Source: Gammaproteobacteria bacterium UBA7803
GTDB taxonomy: Bacteria; Pseudomonadota; Gammaproteobacteria; Pseudomonadales; Azotimanducaceae
Direction of reading: 5' to 3'
NCBI GenBank assembly: GCA_002480525.1
Contig: DLCH01000035.1
Coordinates: 36,472-85,148, forward strand
Length of the DNA: 48,677 nt
Below, piece after piece: positions 1 through 9,294 of this stretch. A model generated the notes under the pieces. It made no database searches. It was not told where the DNA came from and saw only the letters and a program-made list of their open reading frames with translations. The position numbers and the translations under genes were made by a program. Position 1 is the stretch's first letter; each line of letters begins with the position of its first letter.

Positions 1-1184
<1,184 letters not shown>

Positions 1185-1212
1185 GGCGCTTTTCCGTTAT
1201 CCGACTGCTGCT

Positions 1213-1241
1213 ACAATGCGGCCGACGCGAGCGATTTCAAG
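1213..1241 (-). promoter_or_regulatory. Heat-shock (sigma-32-like) promoter for clpB
   Basis: Read on the minus strand there is a perfect CTTGAAA (plus bases 1235-1241), then 13 bases, then CCGCATTGT (plus 1213-1221). The known RpoH consensus is CTTGAAA, 13-15 bases, CCCCATNTA. Transcription would begin near 1206, giving a leader of about 20 bases before the clpB ATG. Position and spacing match what is expected for a clpB gene. The match is by eye, not by matrix scoring. Confidence 0.7.
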
Positions 1242-1312
1242 CCGGTCGACGTGCATGCCGGCGCCTCCGCGCGGCCTCGGCCGCGACGACTCATCACGAC
1301 CCGCGGGGCCCG

Positions 1313-2062
1313 ATGGAGCAACGACGCTTTCCACGCATCCAGCTGCCACTGCTGGTGGAGCTGAAGCACCCTTCTCTGGGGGCCCGTCGCTGCATCGCCA
1401 GAGACATATCCGAGGGCGGCGTGTTCGTCCATACGGAGAACCCGCAGATCAAGCCCGGCGCCATGGTCAAGGTCACCCTGCAGAACACCCTGGCCGTCGA
1501 GTCCCAGCCCACCCCGACCGTCGACATGGAAGTCAAACGGACCGAGGAAGACGGACTGGCCCTGGCGTTCACCAACGTCACCGGCCGCCACCTGTGGCAG
1601 AGCGTCGAGCGGCTGCGCACGGAACTCGCAATCGGACAGGACTACTTCCAGGTGCATCTGAACGCCCTGGTCGTCAATGACGCGGGCGCCCTGCTGCTCG
1701 CGCAGCAGCACGGCAAGTGGACCTTTCCGGCGACGTTCCTGGAAGTGGGCCAGGACTGGCGGGACGCCGTCCGGCGCTATCTCGGTGACAGCCTCGGCGT
1801 GGCGGTGAGCGGTTTCGGCGGCATCCTGGCCATGAACTCCGTCGGCCTGCCGGAGCTGCCCGAGGCCGCCGTGCTGGACGTCTTCGTGGAGGTCCATGCC
1901 ACCGGCAGCGCGGCCCGGCCGTCCAAGGACAGCCGCTACCGGAGCGTGCGCTGGACGGACCGCCGGCGCGACGTCGAGGAGTCGACCTTCGCCACCGAAC
2001 AGGTCCGCGACCTGGCCGATGCCACCCTCAAGCGCCTGATCCGCGACGAGGGCGGCGAGTGA
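1313..2062 (+). CDS. PilZ domain protein fused to a degenerate Nudix-like domain
   Basis: Predicted 249-residue cytosolic protein. The N-terminus (residues 1-105) has the two c-di-GMP-binding signatures of PilZ domains: an arginine cluster in MEQRRFPRIQ and the DISEGGVF loop. The C-terminal half (about 115-245) reads like a Nudix fold (LVVNDAGALLLAQQHGKWTFP, then FLEVGQDWRDAVRRYLGDSLGV). The Nudix box normally has REXXEEXG; here the matching stretch is RRYLGDSLG, so the metal-binding glutamates are gone and hydrolase activity is unlikely. The ATG at 1313 starts directly with the PilZ arginine motif; a longer open frame upstream would run into the clpB promoter. Its stop overlaps the next gene by four bases, so the two are probably translationally coupled. 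Role inferred: a c-di-GMP sensor with a ligand-binding Nudix-like partner domain. Confidence 0.8.
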   Translation: MEQRRFPRIQLPLLVELKHPSLGARRCIARDISEGGVFVHTENPQIKPGAMVKVTLQNTLAVESQPTPTVDMEVKRTEEDGLALAFTNVTGRHLWQSVERLRTELAIGQDYFQVHLNALVVNDAGALLLAQQHGKWTFPATFLEVGQDWRDAVRRYLGDSLGVAVSGFGGILAMNSVGLPELPEAAVLDVFVEVHATGSAARPSKDSRYRSVRWTDRRRDVEESTFATEQVRDLADATLKRLIRDEGGE

Positions 2063-2580
2063 TCCTCAGCGAGTTCGACCCGGAGCGCGCCGAAGGCCGC
2101 ATCGTGCTGCGCCCGAACCAGTCCTGGACCTGGCGCGCCAACACCCTGCTGGTGGGCACCCTGATGGCGGTCTCGGGTTCCATCGCGACGGTGTACGCCT
2201 ATCACGGCATGTGGCTGATCCTGCCGTTCACGTTCATCGAGATGTCGTTTCTGCTCGCCTGTCTGTACTACTGCGTCCGGCGCACGCACCTCCAGGAGGT
2301 ATTGACCTTCTCCCCCGAGCACCTGCTGTTCGAGCGCGGCATCGGCCAGCCCGAGGAGCGGCGGCGCTTCGAACGGTTCTACGCACGCTTCTTCGTGCGC
2401 CCGCCCCGGCATGCGTGGTATCGCAAACGCATCGCGCTGCGCTGCCGCGGCGAGGAACTCGAGATCGGCGGATTTCTGACGGGGGACGAGCGCGACGACC
2501 TCGTCGCGGTGCTCAAGGACATGATCGACCGTCTCGATCAGCTGGCACCCGGCGCCGGGGTCCAGGCCGCCCGCCAGTAG
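2059..2580 (+). CDS. DUF2244 family inner-membrane protein
   Basis: Predicted 173-residue protein starting with GTG at 2059 inside the stop of the PilZ/Nudix gene (GTGA overlap). Two closely spaced hydrophobic segments (about residues 28-48 and 50-70) form a membrane hairpin. They are followed by a soluble domain with LTFSPEHLLFERG and a basic RRRFERFYARFFV stretch. This layout is that of DUF2244 proteins, common in Proteobacteria and of unknown function, often near cytochrome oxidase genes. No catalytic motif is visible. The last 43 bases overlap the 3' end of the convergent comEC gene. Family call is fairly sure; function is unknown. Confidence 0.82.
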   Translation: MILSEFDPERAEGRIVLRPNQSWTWRANTLLVGTLMAVSGSIATVYAYHGMWLILPFTFIEMSFLLACLYYCVRRTHLQEVLTFSPEHLLFERGIGQPEERRRFERFYARFFVRPPRHAWYRKRIALRCRGEELEIGGFLTGDERDDLVAVLKDMIDRLDQLAPGAGVQAARQ

Positions 2581-4847
2581 GGCAGCCGGTCCCGCCGCCA
2601 CCGGACCACCCGATCCGGTGAGCGGCTGTTCCAGACCAGCGCCCCATCCCATCCGGTTCGATGCAGCCTTGCACCGACGGCCCGATAACGCATCGTCACC
2701 GCCGCGTGCGGATGGCCGAAGCGGTTGTTGCGCCCGACGCTGACGAACACCCGCTGCGGCCGCAGCACGCGCACGAACGCCCGGCTCGACGACGACCGGC
2801 TGCCATGATGCGGCGCGAACAGCAGGTCCAGCGGAGCCATCGGCGCCAGGGTGCGGATCAGCCGGGCCTCCACGGCAACGCCGACGTCGCCGGCGATCAG
2901 CATCCGCGCCCGTCCGTCGTCCACCAGGAGCACGCAGGAGCGGTCGTTGTCACTGGCGCGCCGGGGGCGCGGCACACGCAGCAGCCGGAAGTCGACCCCG
3001 TCCCAGCGCCAGCGGCGGCCGTGGCAGGCGCCGTCCGCCACCAGGCTGCCGTCGCCGCCGGACCAGATCCGACGGGGAGCGAGCGCCCGGATGACCGCAC
3101 CGGCACCGCCGACATGGTCGACGTCGGCGTGGCTCAGAATCAGCAGGTCCAGGGGGCGTCGCCCGAGCCTCGACAGACTGGGCACGACGACTCCTGCGCC
3201 GGTGTCGAGCCCGGCGGGATGCGCGGGGCCCGCATCGAACAGCAGCCGGTGGCGGCGGGTCTCCACCACCACCGCGCTGCCCTGCCCCACGTCCAGAGCC
3301 GTGACCCGGAACGCGCCCCAGGGGATGGCGGTGCCGGCCGGGGCCAGAAACAGCAGGACGGCGAGCCCGACGGCCGGCAGATGCCGGCGCGCCACACCCA
3401 GCCACAACAGAACGGTTCCGGCCTGAGCCAGGGCCAGTGCGCCGCCTCCGGCCGCGACCGGGGGCGGCTCGACCGCGGCGAGTCGGTCGATCCAGCCGAT
3501 GGTCAGGGCCACGGCTCCGTCGGCGACCGCCAGGACGGCCCCGGCGCCGGCCTCCCACACCGGGCTCAGCGCCAGCCCCAGGAACAGGCCCGGGACGACC
3601 ACCAGCCCCACCAGCGGCACGGCCAGCAGGTTGGCCGGCACGGACAGCCAGGGCACGGTCCCGGTGAGCGCCGCCACCGCCGGCAGCAGACCGACGCTGA
3701 GACCGAGCTGCACCTGCGCCAGACGGCGCAGGGGGCCGCCGCCGGAACCGAGCACCAGCAGCAGCATGCCCACCGCCGCGAAGGACAGCCAGAACCCGAG
3801 CCGGTGCACGGCCAGCGGCTCGAGCAGCAGCAGGACCGCCAGCGCCGCCAGCAGCAGCGGCCCCGCCGAGCTGCGCCGCCCGCCGGCCAGCAGCCACAGC
3901 ACGGCGGCGCTCATGAGCGCCGCCCGCAGCGCCGGCAGTTCGCCCTCGGCGAGCAGCAGGTAGGCCGAAGCGAGCGCCGTGCCGCCGGCGCAGCCGGCCC
4001 GGCGGGCATCCAGCCGCAGCAGCAGCGGCGGCCACAGCCGGACCACGGCGCCCCCGACCAGGAAACCCAGGGACGCCGCGAGGGACACGTGCAGTCCGGA
4101 GATCACCAGCAGATGCACGGTGCCGGTGCGGCGCAGCGACTCCCAGAGCCCGTCGCCGACGGCGTCACCATGCCCGAGCAGCAGTGCCCGGGCGACGCCC
4201 GGGTGGTTCAGCCCGGCACCCTCGAGCACGCCGGCGGCCGCCGACCGCAGCCGCGCCAGCGGACCCGCCGCCGCAGCCCGCCGGCGTTCACCGGCGCGCA
4301 CCCAGCCGCTGCCGTCGAGGCGCCGCCCGAGCTGCCACCGCTCGACGTCGAAGCCGGCGGGATTGGCGAAACCCCAGGGGCCCCGCAGCGACGCCCGCAG
4401 GCGCCAGACCTCACCCTCGGCGAGGGGCGGTCCGGCTATCCAGCCGAGGCGCAGGCGGCGGCCGCCGACCGGCCCCGGTCCCGCCAGCACGCGCACCTCG
4501 AAACGCACGCCAGGCTCGCCGCCGAACCCCTCGATGGGCTGGGGGCGGCCCGTCACCAGGCCGACCAGCACGACGTCGTCCCGCTGTTCCGGCCCCAGGC
4601 GGGAGGCCAGCGCCCGGTCGTGAGCGGCGGCGCTCCAGGCCAGCCCGGCGAGCGCGCCGATCAGCAGCGCCGGCGGTCGGACGGCCCGTCGGCAGCGGGC
4701 CGCGCACCCTGCCACCGCGACGCCTCCCAGACCCCACGCCGCGGCCAGCGCCACCACACCCGGCAGTTCCGGCCCCCCGGGCCACGGCAACCCCAGGCAC
4801 AGACCGCCGGCACAGAACCCGATCAGCAGGCGCTGGATATACGGCAT
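2538..4847 (-). CDS. comEC: ComEC/Rec2 family DNA-uptake channel
   Basis: Predicted 769-residue inner-membrane protein. ComEC carries incoming single-stranded DNA across the inner membrane during natural transformation. The order is an N-terminal membrane/OB-like region (1-190), the Competence domain with the family's HLLVISGLHVSL signature (about 245-256) and many hydrophobic helices to about residue 510, then a C-terminal metallo-beta-lactamase-like domain (about 515-750). The last holds VTALDVGQGSAVVV, the metal motif HADVDHVGG, and LIAGDVG and PHHGSRSS. Length is normal. It ends inside the 3' end of the DUF2244 gene. Its start faces the DUF2062 gene with under 30 bases between them. No other competence genes lie in the window, so active transformation is not shown. 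Confidence 0.94.
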   Translation of the reverse strand: MPYIQRLLIGFCAGGLCLGLPWPGGPELPGVVALAAAWGLGGVAVAGCAARCRRAVRPPALLIGALAGLAWSAAAHDRALASRLGPEQRDDVVLVGLVTGRPQPIEGFGGEPGVRFEVRVLAGPGPVGGRRLRLGWIAGPPLAEGEVWRLRASLRGPWGFANPAGFDVERWQLGRRLDGSGWVRAGERRRAAAAGPLARLRSAAAGVLEGAGLNHPGVARALLLGHGDAVGDGLWESLRRTGTVHLLVISGLHVSLAASLGFLVGGAVVRLWPPLLLRLDARRAGCAGGTALASAYLLLAEGELPALRAALMSAAVLWLLAGGRRSSAGPLLLAALAVLLLLEPLAVHRLGFWLSFAAVGMLLLVLGSGGGPLRRLAQVQLGLSVGLLPAVAALTGTVPWLSVPANLLAVPLVGLVVVPGLFLGLALSPVWEAGAGAVLAVADGAVALTIGWIDRLAAVEPPPVAAGGGALALAQAGTVLLWLGVARRHLPAVGLAVLLFLAPAGTAIPWGAFRVTALDVGQGSAVVVETRRHRLLFDAGPAHPAGLDTGAGVVVPSLSRLGRRPLDLLILSHADVDHVGGAGAVIRALAPRRIWSGGDGSLVADGACHGRRWRWDGVDFRLLRVPRPRRASDNDRSCVLLVDDGRARMLIAGDVGVAVEARLIRTLAPMAPLDLLFAPHHGSRSSSSRAFVRVLRPQRVFVSVGRNNRFGHPHAAVTMRYRAVGARLHRTGWDGALVWNSRSPDRVVRWRRDRLPYWRAAWTPAPGAS

Positions 4848-4874
4848 TCGGGGTCACCGTGCATAATGCCGTTT

Positions 4875-5411
4875 ATGCCGAGAAACTTTCTTCGACGGCA
4901 TCTGCCGACGCCCGCTTCGGTCCGTGCGCACAGGGCGCTGCGGCCCGTGAGCCATTGGCTGAACGAACCCGAGCTGTGGCACCTGCACCGCCGCAGCGTG
5001 GCCGGCGCCACCTTCATTGGCCTGTTCTGCGCCTTTCTGCCGGTGCCGTTTCAGATGCTCGTCGCTGCCGTGCTGGCGGTGCTGTCACGCTGCAACCTGC
5101 CCATCGCCGTGGTGCTGGTGTGGATCACCAACCCGCTGACCATGACGCCCATCTTCTACTTCGCCTATCGCCTCGGGGCATGGCTTCTGGACCGGCAGAT
5201 CGAGGTCGGCACCATCCGCATGAGCTGGGAATGGCTCGGCGCGCACATCGGCGAGATCGGCTGGCCGCTGCTGTTCGGATCACTGGTCTGCGGCTGGGTC
5301 GCCGGTGTGACGGGCATGGTGATCGTCCGGGTGGCGTGGCGGCTGCACGTGCTGCGGCGCTGGAAATCCCGCAGGGAAGCCCGGCGCGCGGCCCGCTCCG
5401 ACGCCGCCTGA
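4875..5411 (+). CDS. DUF2062 family small membrane protein
   Basis: Predicted 178-residue inner-membrane protein, MPRNFLRRHLPTP onward. It has the DUF2062 pattern: a basic N-terminus, SVAGATFIGLFCAFLPVPFQM (hydrophobic, about residues 47-67), then NLPIAVVLVWITNPLTMTPIFYFAYRLG (about 78-105), a third hydrophobic stretch (about 136-160) and a very basic tail. Function is unknown; in gammaproteobacteria these genes commonly sit by comEC and the lol genes, as here. ATG at 4875 is chosen because it aligns with the usual MPR start; an in-frame ATG three codons earlier (4866) is possible. Neither has a clear ribosome site. A hairpin at 5415-5438 follows. Confidence 0.88.
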   Translation: MPRNFLRRHLPTPASVRAHRALRPVSHWLNEPELWHLHRRSVAGATFIGLFCAFLPVPFQMLVAAVLAVLSRCNLPIAVVLVWITNPLTMTPIFYFAYRLGAWLLDRQIEVGTIRMSWEWLGAHIGEIGWPLLFGSLVCGWVAGVTGMVIVRVAWRLHVLRRWKSRREARRAARSDAA

Positions 5412-5414
5412 AGA

Positions 5415-5438
5415 ACCGGGCCAAGCGCCCGGCCCGGT
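5415..5438. terminator. Hairpin between convergent DUF2062 and lolE genes
   Basis: Seven-base perfect inverted repeat, ACCGGGC at 5415-5421 and GCCCGGT at 5432-5438, loop 10 bases. It starts three bases after the DUF2062 stop and reaches the lolE stop. There is no T-run, so it may be a GC-rich transcript barrier for both directions and not a classical intrinsic terminator. Confidence 0.4.
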
Positions 5439-6682
5439 CAGCCGTGGAGACCGGCGATGGGGTTGAGTGCGGCGGCGCGCCGTGCCGGCAGCCAGGCGGA
5501 CAACAGGCACAGAACACCGGAAACGGCGCCGATGACCACCAGGTCCCCGGTCTGAACCACCGACGGCACCTCGACGAAGTACGTGCCTTCCAGCAGACGG
5601 AACCCCAGCCACCCCTCCACCGAGGCGATCAGCGCGCCGATGTGGCGGGCGACCACCACGCCGGCCGCGAGGCCGACGCCGATGCCCACCGCCGAGATCA
5701 CCACCCCCTGCAGCAGGAATATGCGCAGGATCGTACCGTCGCGGGCACCCATGGTGCGCAGGATCGCGATGTCGGCGCGCTTGTCGTTCACCGCCATGGA
5801 CTGGCCGGAAACGATGTTGAATGCGGCGACGGCGACGACCATCAGCAGGATCAGGAACATCATCAGCTTCTCCAGCCGGACCGCCTGGAACAGGTCGCCG
5901 TACTGGTCCGCCCAGCTCGACACCTGCCAGCCCGGGTGCTCGCGGGCCAGCGAAGCCGCGACGCCGGCCGCGATGAGCGGGTCGTCGAGGGTCACCCGGA
6001 CGCCGACCTGGCCCAGGCTGTCGAGCCCGAGTTCCGCCAGCTCCGCCATGGGCACCACCACCAGGGTGTAATCCAGCTCGGCGCCCACCTCGAACACGCC
6101 GGCGAGCTGAAACCGCAGCAGCCGCGGCGTGACGCCGGCCTCGCCGGGCTGGCTCAGCACCAGGGTGACGCTGTCGCCGGGCAGCAGCCCGAGATGGGTC
6201 GCCAGGGGCGCGCCCATCAGCAGGCCCCTGGGCGCGTCGAGCATGCCTTCCAGGGTGCCGAAGCGCATGCCCGATTCGATCGTCGTCAGGGCCCCGAGCG
6301 CGCTCCGGTCGACGCCGTAGACGCTCACCGGGTTCACCGCCCCCCCGGCCGTCGCCATGCCGGCGCCGACGAAGAAGTTGTACACCGACTGGACCCGGGG
6401 CCGTGCCGCCAGCGCTTCGACCTCGGAGTCGTCGACGCGCAGGCCCTCGACCATCACGTGGGGCACGGTGCCGAGTATCCGCTGGCGCAGCTCCGCGTCG
6501 AACCCGTTCATGACGCTCACCACCACCGTCAGCACCAGCACGCCCAGGGTCAGCCCGGCCATGGACACCCGGGTGATGAAGGCAGCGAACTCGCGGCGCC
6601 GGGTGCGCACGTAGCGCCAGGCGATCCACCAGGCCACCGAACCGGAGCGCCCCGGCGGCACGGCTTGCGGCGGCCTGCTCAC
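5438..6682 (-). CDS. lolE: Lipoprotein-releasing system permease LolE
   Basis: Predicted 414-residue inner-membrane permease of the LolCDE ABC transporter, which extracts lipoproteins destined for the outer membrane and hands them to LolA. The first helix (about residues 27-50) follows WWIAWRYVRTRRREFAAFIT. A large periplasmic domain (about 55-270) precedes three C-terminal helices (about 280-400, with MVVAVAAFNIVSGQSMAVND and ADIAILRTMGA). LolE and not LolC is suggested by VFEVGAELDYTLVVVP, which resembles the GQLDHSFAMIP region of E. coli LolE. Its ATG overlaps the lolD stop by four bases. It is the last gene of lolC-lolD-lolE. Confidence 0.92.
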   Translation of the reverse strand: MSRPPQAVPPGRSGSVAWWIAWRYVRTRRREFAAFITRVSMAGLTLGVLVLTVVVSVMNGFDAELRQRILGTVPHVMVEGLRVDDSEVEALAARPRVQSVYNFFVGAGMATAGGAVNPVSVYGVDRSALGALTTIESGMRFGTLEGMLDAPRGLLMGAPLATHLGLLPGDSVTLVLSQPGEAGVTPRLLRFQLAGVFEVGAELDYTLVVVPMAELAELGLDSLGQVGVRVTLDDPLIAAGVAASLAREHPGWQVSSWADQYGDLFQAVRLEKLMMFLILLMVVAVAAFNIVSGQSMAVNDKRADIAILRTMGARDGTILRIFLLQGVVISAVGIGVGLAAGVVVARHIGALIASVEGWLGFRLLEGTYFVEVPSVVQTGDLVVIGAVSGVLCLLSAWLPARRAAALNPIAGLHG

Positions 6683-7353
6683 TGGACCCGGCCGTCCACC
6701 AGCTTCACCACACGGTGCACCTGATCGAGCAGCCCCTCGTCATGGGTGACGATCACGAACCCCACCCCCTCGGCGTCGCTCAGCTCGCACATCAGGCGGA
6801 ACACCTGCTCGGCGTTGTCGCGGTCCAGATTGCCGGTGGGCTCGTCCGCCAGCACCACCAGCGGCGCGCCGACCAGCGCGCGCGCCACGGCGACCCGCTG
6901 ACGCTCACCGCCGGACAGCGCCATGGGGCGATGGGCGAGACGCTCGCCGAGCCCCACCGACTCCAGCACCGCCCGGGCCCGCTCGCGCGCCGTGGCGGCG
7001 TCCACGCCCCGCAGCCGCAGGGGCATGGCCGCATTCTCCAGGGCGCTGAATTCCGGCAGCAGATGATGCATCTGGTAGACGAAACCCATGAGCCGGTTGC
7101 GCAGCCGCGCGCGCGTCGCCGGGCTCGCCCCGGTCATGCGCTCACCGCCCACCAGCACCTCCCCGGAATCGGGGTCGTCAAGACCGGCCAGCAGATGCAG
7201 CAGCGTGCTCTTGCCGGAGCCGGACCGGCCGATCACGGCGACCCGCTCACCGGGGTTCACCGTCAGGTCCACCCCCCGCAGGACGTCGACCCGATCGGGT
7301 CCCTGGGAGAAGGACTTGCACAGTCCGCGGGCGATCAGGACGGGCTCACTCAT
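6679..7353 (-). CDS. lolD: Lipoprotein-releasing system ATPase LolD
   Basis: Predicted 224-residue ABC ATPase that powers LolCE. Visible motifs are Walker A GRSGSGKST (about residues 42-50), the Q-loop in GFVYQMHHLLPEFSALEN, signature LSGGERQRVAVARAL, Walker B VVLADEPTGNLD and the switch histidine in VIVTHDEGL. The HLLPEFSALEN sequence after the Q-loop is characteristic of LolD, the region that contacts the LolC/E coupling helices. It overlaps the end of lolC by eight bases and the start of lolE by four, so the three are one translationally coupled operon. Confidence 0.96.
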   Translation of the reverse strand: MSEPVLIARGLCKSFSQGPDRVDVLRGVDLTVNPGERVAVIGRSGSGKSTLLHLLAGLDDPDSGEVLVGGERMTGASPATRARLRNRLMGFVYQMHHLLPEFSALENAAMPLRLRGVDAATARERARAVLESVGLGERLAHRPMALSGGERQRVAVARALVGAPLVVLADEPTGNLDRDNAEQVFRLMCELSDAEGVGFVIVTHDEGLLDQVHRVVKLVDGRVQ

Positions 7354-8569
7354 GGGCGAGAATCCTCGACGGCGCCAGGGTCGCGGCCCGCCACGCCGGG
7401 TACAGGGTGCTGGCGACCGCCAGCAGCAGCGCGACGGCGACGATGCCGGTGAGGTCGTCGGGGCGCACCTCCACCGGCAGATAGGTGACGAAATACTGGT
7501 TCATGAGGTCGAGCTCCAGACTGCGGGAGACCCAGGCGTAGAGTGCCGGCAGGCCCAGGGCGATCAGGGTGCCGAGCAGCGCCCCCAGGGCGATACCGGT
7601 GCCGCCCAGCAGCAGACCGAGCAGCACGAAGGCACCGACCACCGTAGCCGAGCCCGCGCCCAGGGTCCGCAGGATCGCGACGTCGCCGCTGCGCTGGTTC
7701 ACCACCATCACCAGGGTGGACACGAGGTTGAACGCGGCCACGGCCACCAGGAACGACAGCAGCACGAACATGGTGCTCTTCTGCACGCCGATCGCCCGGT
7801 AGAGATTGCCGTGAGTGCGCATCCAGCTCCGCGCCGTGACGCGCTCCCGGCCGAGCCGGCTCACCGCCGCGCCCGCCACCGCGTCGGCCGCGAACAGATC
7901 GTCGAGCCGGAGCTGATAACCGTGAATGCGCTCACCGAGCCGGAACAGCCTGGCGGCGTCGCTGAGGTGCACGTACGCGGCCCGGCCGTCGACCTCCGAG
8001 CGGGACCGCAGGATGCCGCTCACCCGGAAGCGCTTCTGCCTGGGAAACAGTCCGGCCGGGGTCACCGTCGCCGCCGGCAGCACCAGGGTCACGTCGTCCC
8101 CGATGGCGACGTCGAGGCGCTGGGCAACGCCGGCGCCGAGGACTACCTGGAACGCCCCCGGCTCGAGCCGGCCGCCGGTGAGGTAGCGCTCATAGTCGGA
8201 CACCGCGGGATAGCTGTCCGGCTCGATGCCGAGGATGGTGATGCCGGCGACCTGGTCCGCCACCGCCGCGAGCCCGGCGCCCTGCACGATGGGCGCCACG
8301 CCGACCACGCCGCGGATGCCGGCGAGGGCGTCGACGTCGCCGGGGCTGCGGGCCAGCGGCGAGCGGCCGTACACGGTCAGGTGCGGCAGCACGCCGAACA
8401 CCCGGCGCTCGAGCTCGCGCTCGAAGCCGTTCACCACCGATACCACCACGACCAGCACGGCCACGGACAGCACCAGGCCACTCACGGCGACCAGGCTGAT
8501 GAACGACAGCGAACTGCGGCGGGAGAAGGCGTAGCGCGCCCCCAGGGCAACTATCAGCGCGGGATTCAC
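7346..8569 (-). CDS. lolC: Lipoprotein-releasing system permease LolC
   Basis: Predicted 407-residue inner-membrane permease, first gene of lolC-lolD-lolE. One helix near the N-terminus (about residues 22-45, after LGARYAFSRRSSLSFISLVA) precedes a periplasmic domain of about 210 residues and three C-terminal helices with AVAAFNLVSTLVMVVNQR and DVAILRTLGA. TPAGLFPRQKRFRVSGIL resembles the TPMGRLPSQR part of E. coli LolC (the LolA-recruiting hook region), so this copy is named LolC. The start codon is ATG at 8569. A 170-base region with short tandem repeats separates it from the divergent PilZ gene. Confidence 0.92.
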   Translation of the reverse strand: MNPALIVALGARYAFSRRSSLSFISLVAVSGLVLSVAVLVVVVSVVNGFERELERRVFGVLPHLTVYGRSPLARSPGDVDALAGIRGVVGVAPIVQGAGLAAVADQVAGITILGIEPDSYPAVSDYERYLTGGRLEPGAFQVVLGAGVAQRLDVAIGDDVTLVLPAATVTPAGLFPRQKRFRVSGILRSRSEVDGRAAYVHLSDAARLFRLGERIHGYQLRLDDLFAADAVAGAAVSRLGRERVTARSWMRTHGNLYRAIGVQKSTMFVLLSFLVAVAAFNLVSTLVMVVNQRSGDVAILRTLGAGSATVVGAFVLLGLLLGGTGIALGALLGTLIALGLPALYAWVSRSLELDLMNQYFVTYLPVEVRPDDLTGIVAVALLLAVASTLYPAWRAATLAPSRILAHE

Positions 8570-8620
8570 GGAACCTGCTTCGGCGCGAAAGCGGCGATGG
8601 TAGCACGCACACCGGATGGG

Positions 8621-8650
8621 GCGCGGGTGCAGCGCGGGTGCAGCGCGGGG
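8621..8650. repeat. 11-bp tandem repeat between lolC and the PilZ gene
   Basis: The unit gcgcgggtgca occurs at 8621-8631 and 8632-8642, followed by a partial copy at 8643-8650. It lies in the divergent intergenic region. I see no clear promoter pair associated with it. It may be slippage-prone filler or a spacing element. Confidence 0.7.
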
Positions 8651-8739
8651 ACCGCGCCGACGCAGAGCGGGTACCGCGGCGCCGCCCGACGACGGCAGCC
8701 TGGGCAGCCCCTCCCGGGCATTCGGAGTACACTCGACCC

Positions 8740-9261
8740 ATGACCGACGACAACCGCCGCAGCACGGTCCGGCGTCAGGCCGAGCTGCCCTTCGACTGGC
8801 GCCCCATGGCCGGCGACCCGGACCTTCCGGCCGCGGTGCGCGCGCTGGCGCTGCCGCCCGGCATCGCGCTCCAGGCGGACCTGGCCGACGCGGACGCCAG
8901 CATAGAGCGCGCCCTCGGAGCGGTCGACGACCGCGCCGTCGCCGAGGCGCTGCGGGCGGTCGCGGCGAAGGTCTCGCTGGTGGCCGACGCGGTGCTGGCC
9001 GAGGTGCCCGTCCCGGCTCCGCGCCCGCTGGCGCTGTCCGCCGAGGGGGTGGGGTTCGTCGACGATCAGCCCGTCGACGAAGGCAGCGCCATCGCCGTCC
9101 ATCTGATCCTGCCTCCCGGGCGGCACGTCGTCTGCGCCGCCGAGGTCACCCGCTGCGAGGCGGCCGGCGCGCACTGGCGGATCGGTGCGTCGTTCCGCGG
9201 ACTCGACGCCGCGACCGCGCGGGCCCTGACCCGTTTCACGATCCGCAGGGACACGGACTGA
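8740..9261 (+). CDS. PilZ domain protein (second, divergent type)
   Basis: Predicted 173-residue protein, MTDDNRRSTVRRQ onward. The C-terminal half (about residues 95-170) follows a PilZ beta-barrel pattern: LALSAEGVGFVDDQPV resembles the DXSXXG loop, then LPPGRHVVCAAEVTRCE and HWRIGASFRGLD, and a final helix. The N-terminal half (about 30-90) is Ala-rich and probably helical. The first c-di-GMP arginine motif is weak, so ligand binding is uncertain. A TACACT box at 8728-8733 ends only six bases before the ATG, and no ribosome site is apparent, so the message could be nearly leaderless. It is convergent with sthA and divergent from lolC. It could also be an atypical PilZ effector that no longer binds nucleotide. 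Confidence 0.68.
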   Translation: MTDDNRRSTVRRQAELPFDWRPMAGDPDLPAAVRALALPPGIALQADLADADASIERALGAVDDRAVAEALRAVAAKVSLVADAVLAEVPVPAPRPLALSAEGVGFVDDQPVDEGSAIAVHLILPPGRHVVCAAEVTRCEAAGAHWRIGASFRGLDAATARALTRFTIRRDTD

Positions 9262-9294
9262 CCGGCCCCGGCGGGCGGCACGGTCGACAGCCCG

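Noticed and set aside
2661..4860. Long plus-strand frame opposite comEC, continuous with the DUF2062 gene
   Set aside because: Only the part from 4875 is real. The rest is the complement of comEC and is Gln/Arg/Pro-rich noise.
8728..8733. TACACT box just before the PilZ gene as a firm promoter
   Set aside because: No acceptable -35 element is found 16-18 bases upstream, and it is too close to the ATG for a normal leader. It is mentioned only as a possibility.
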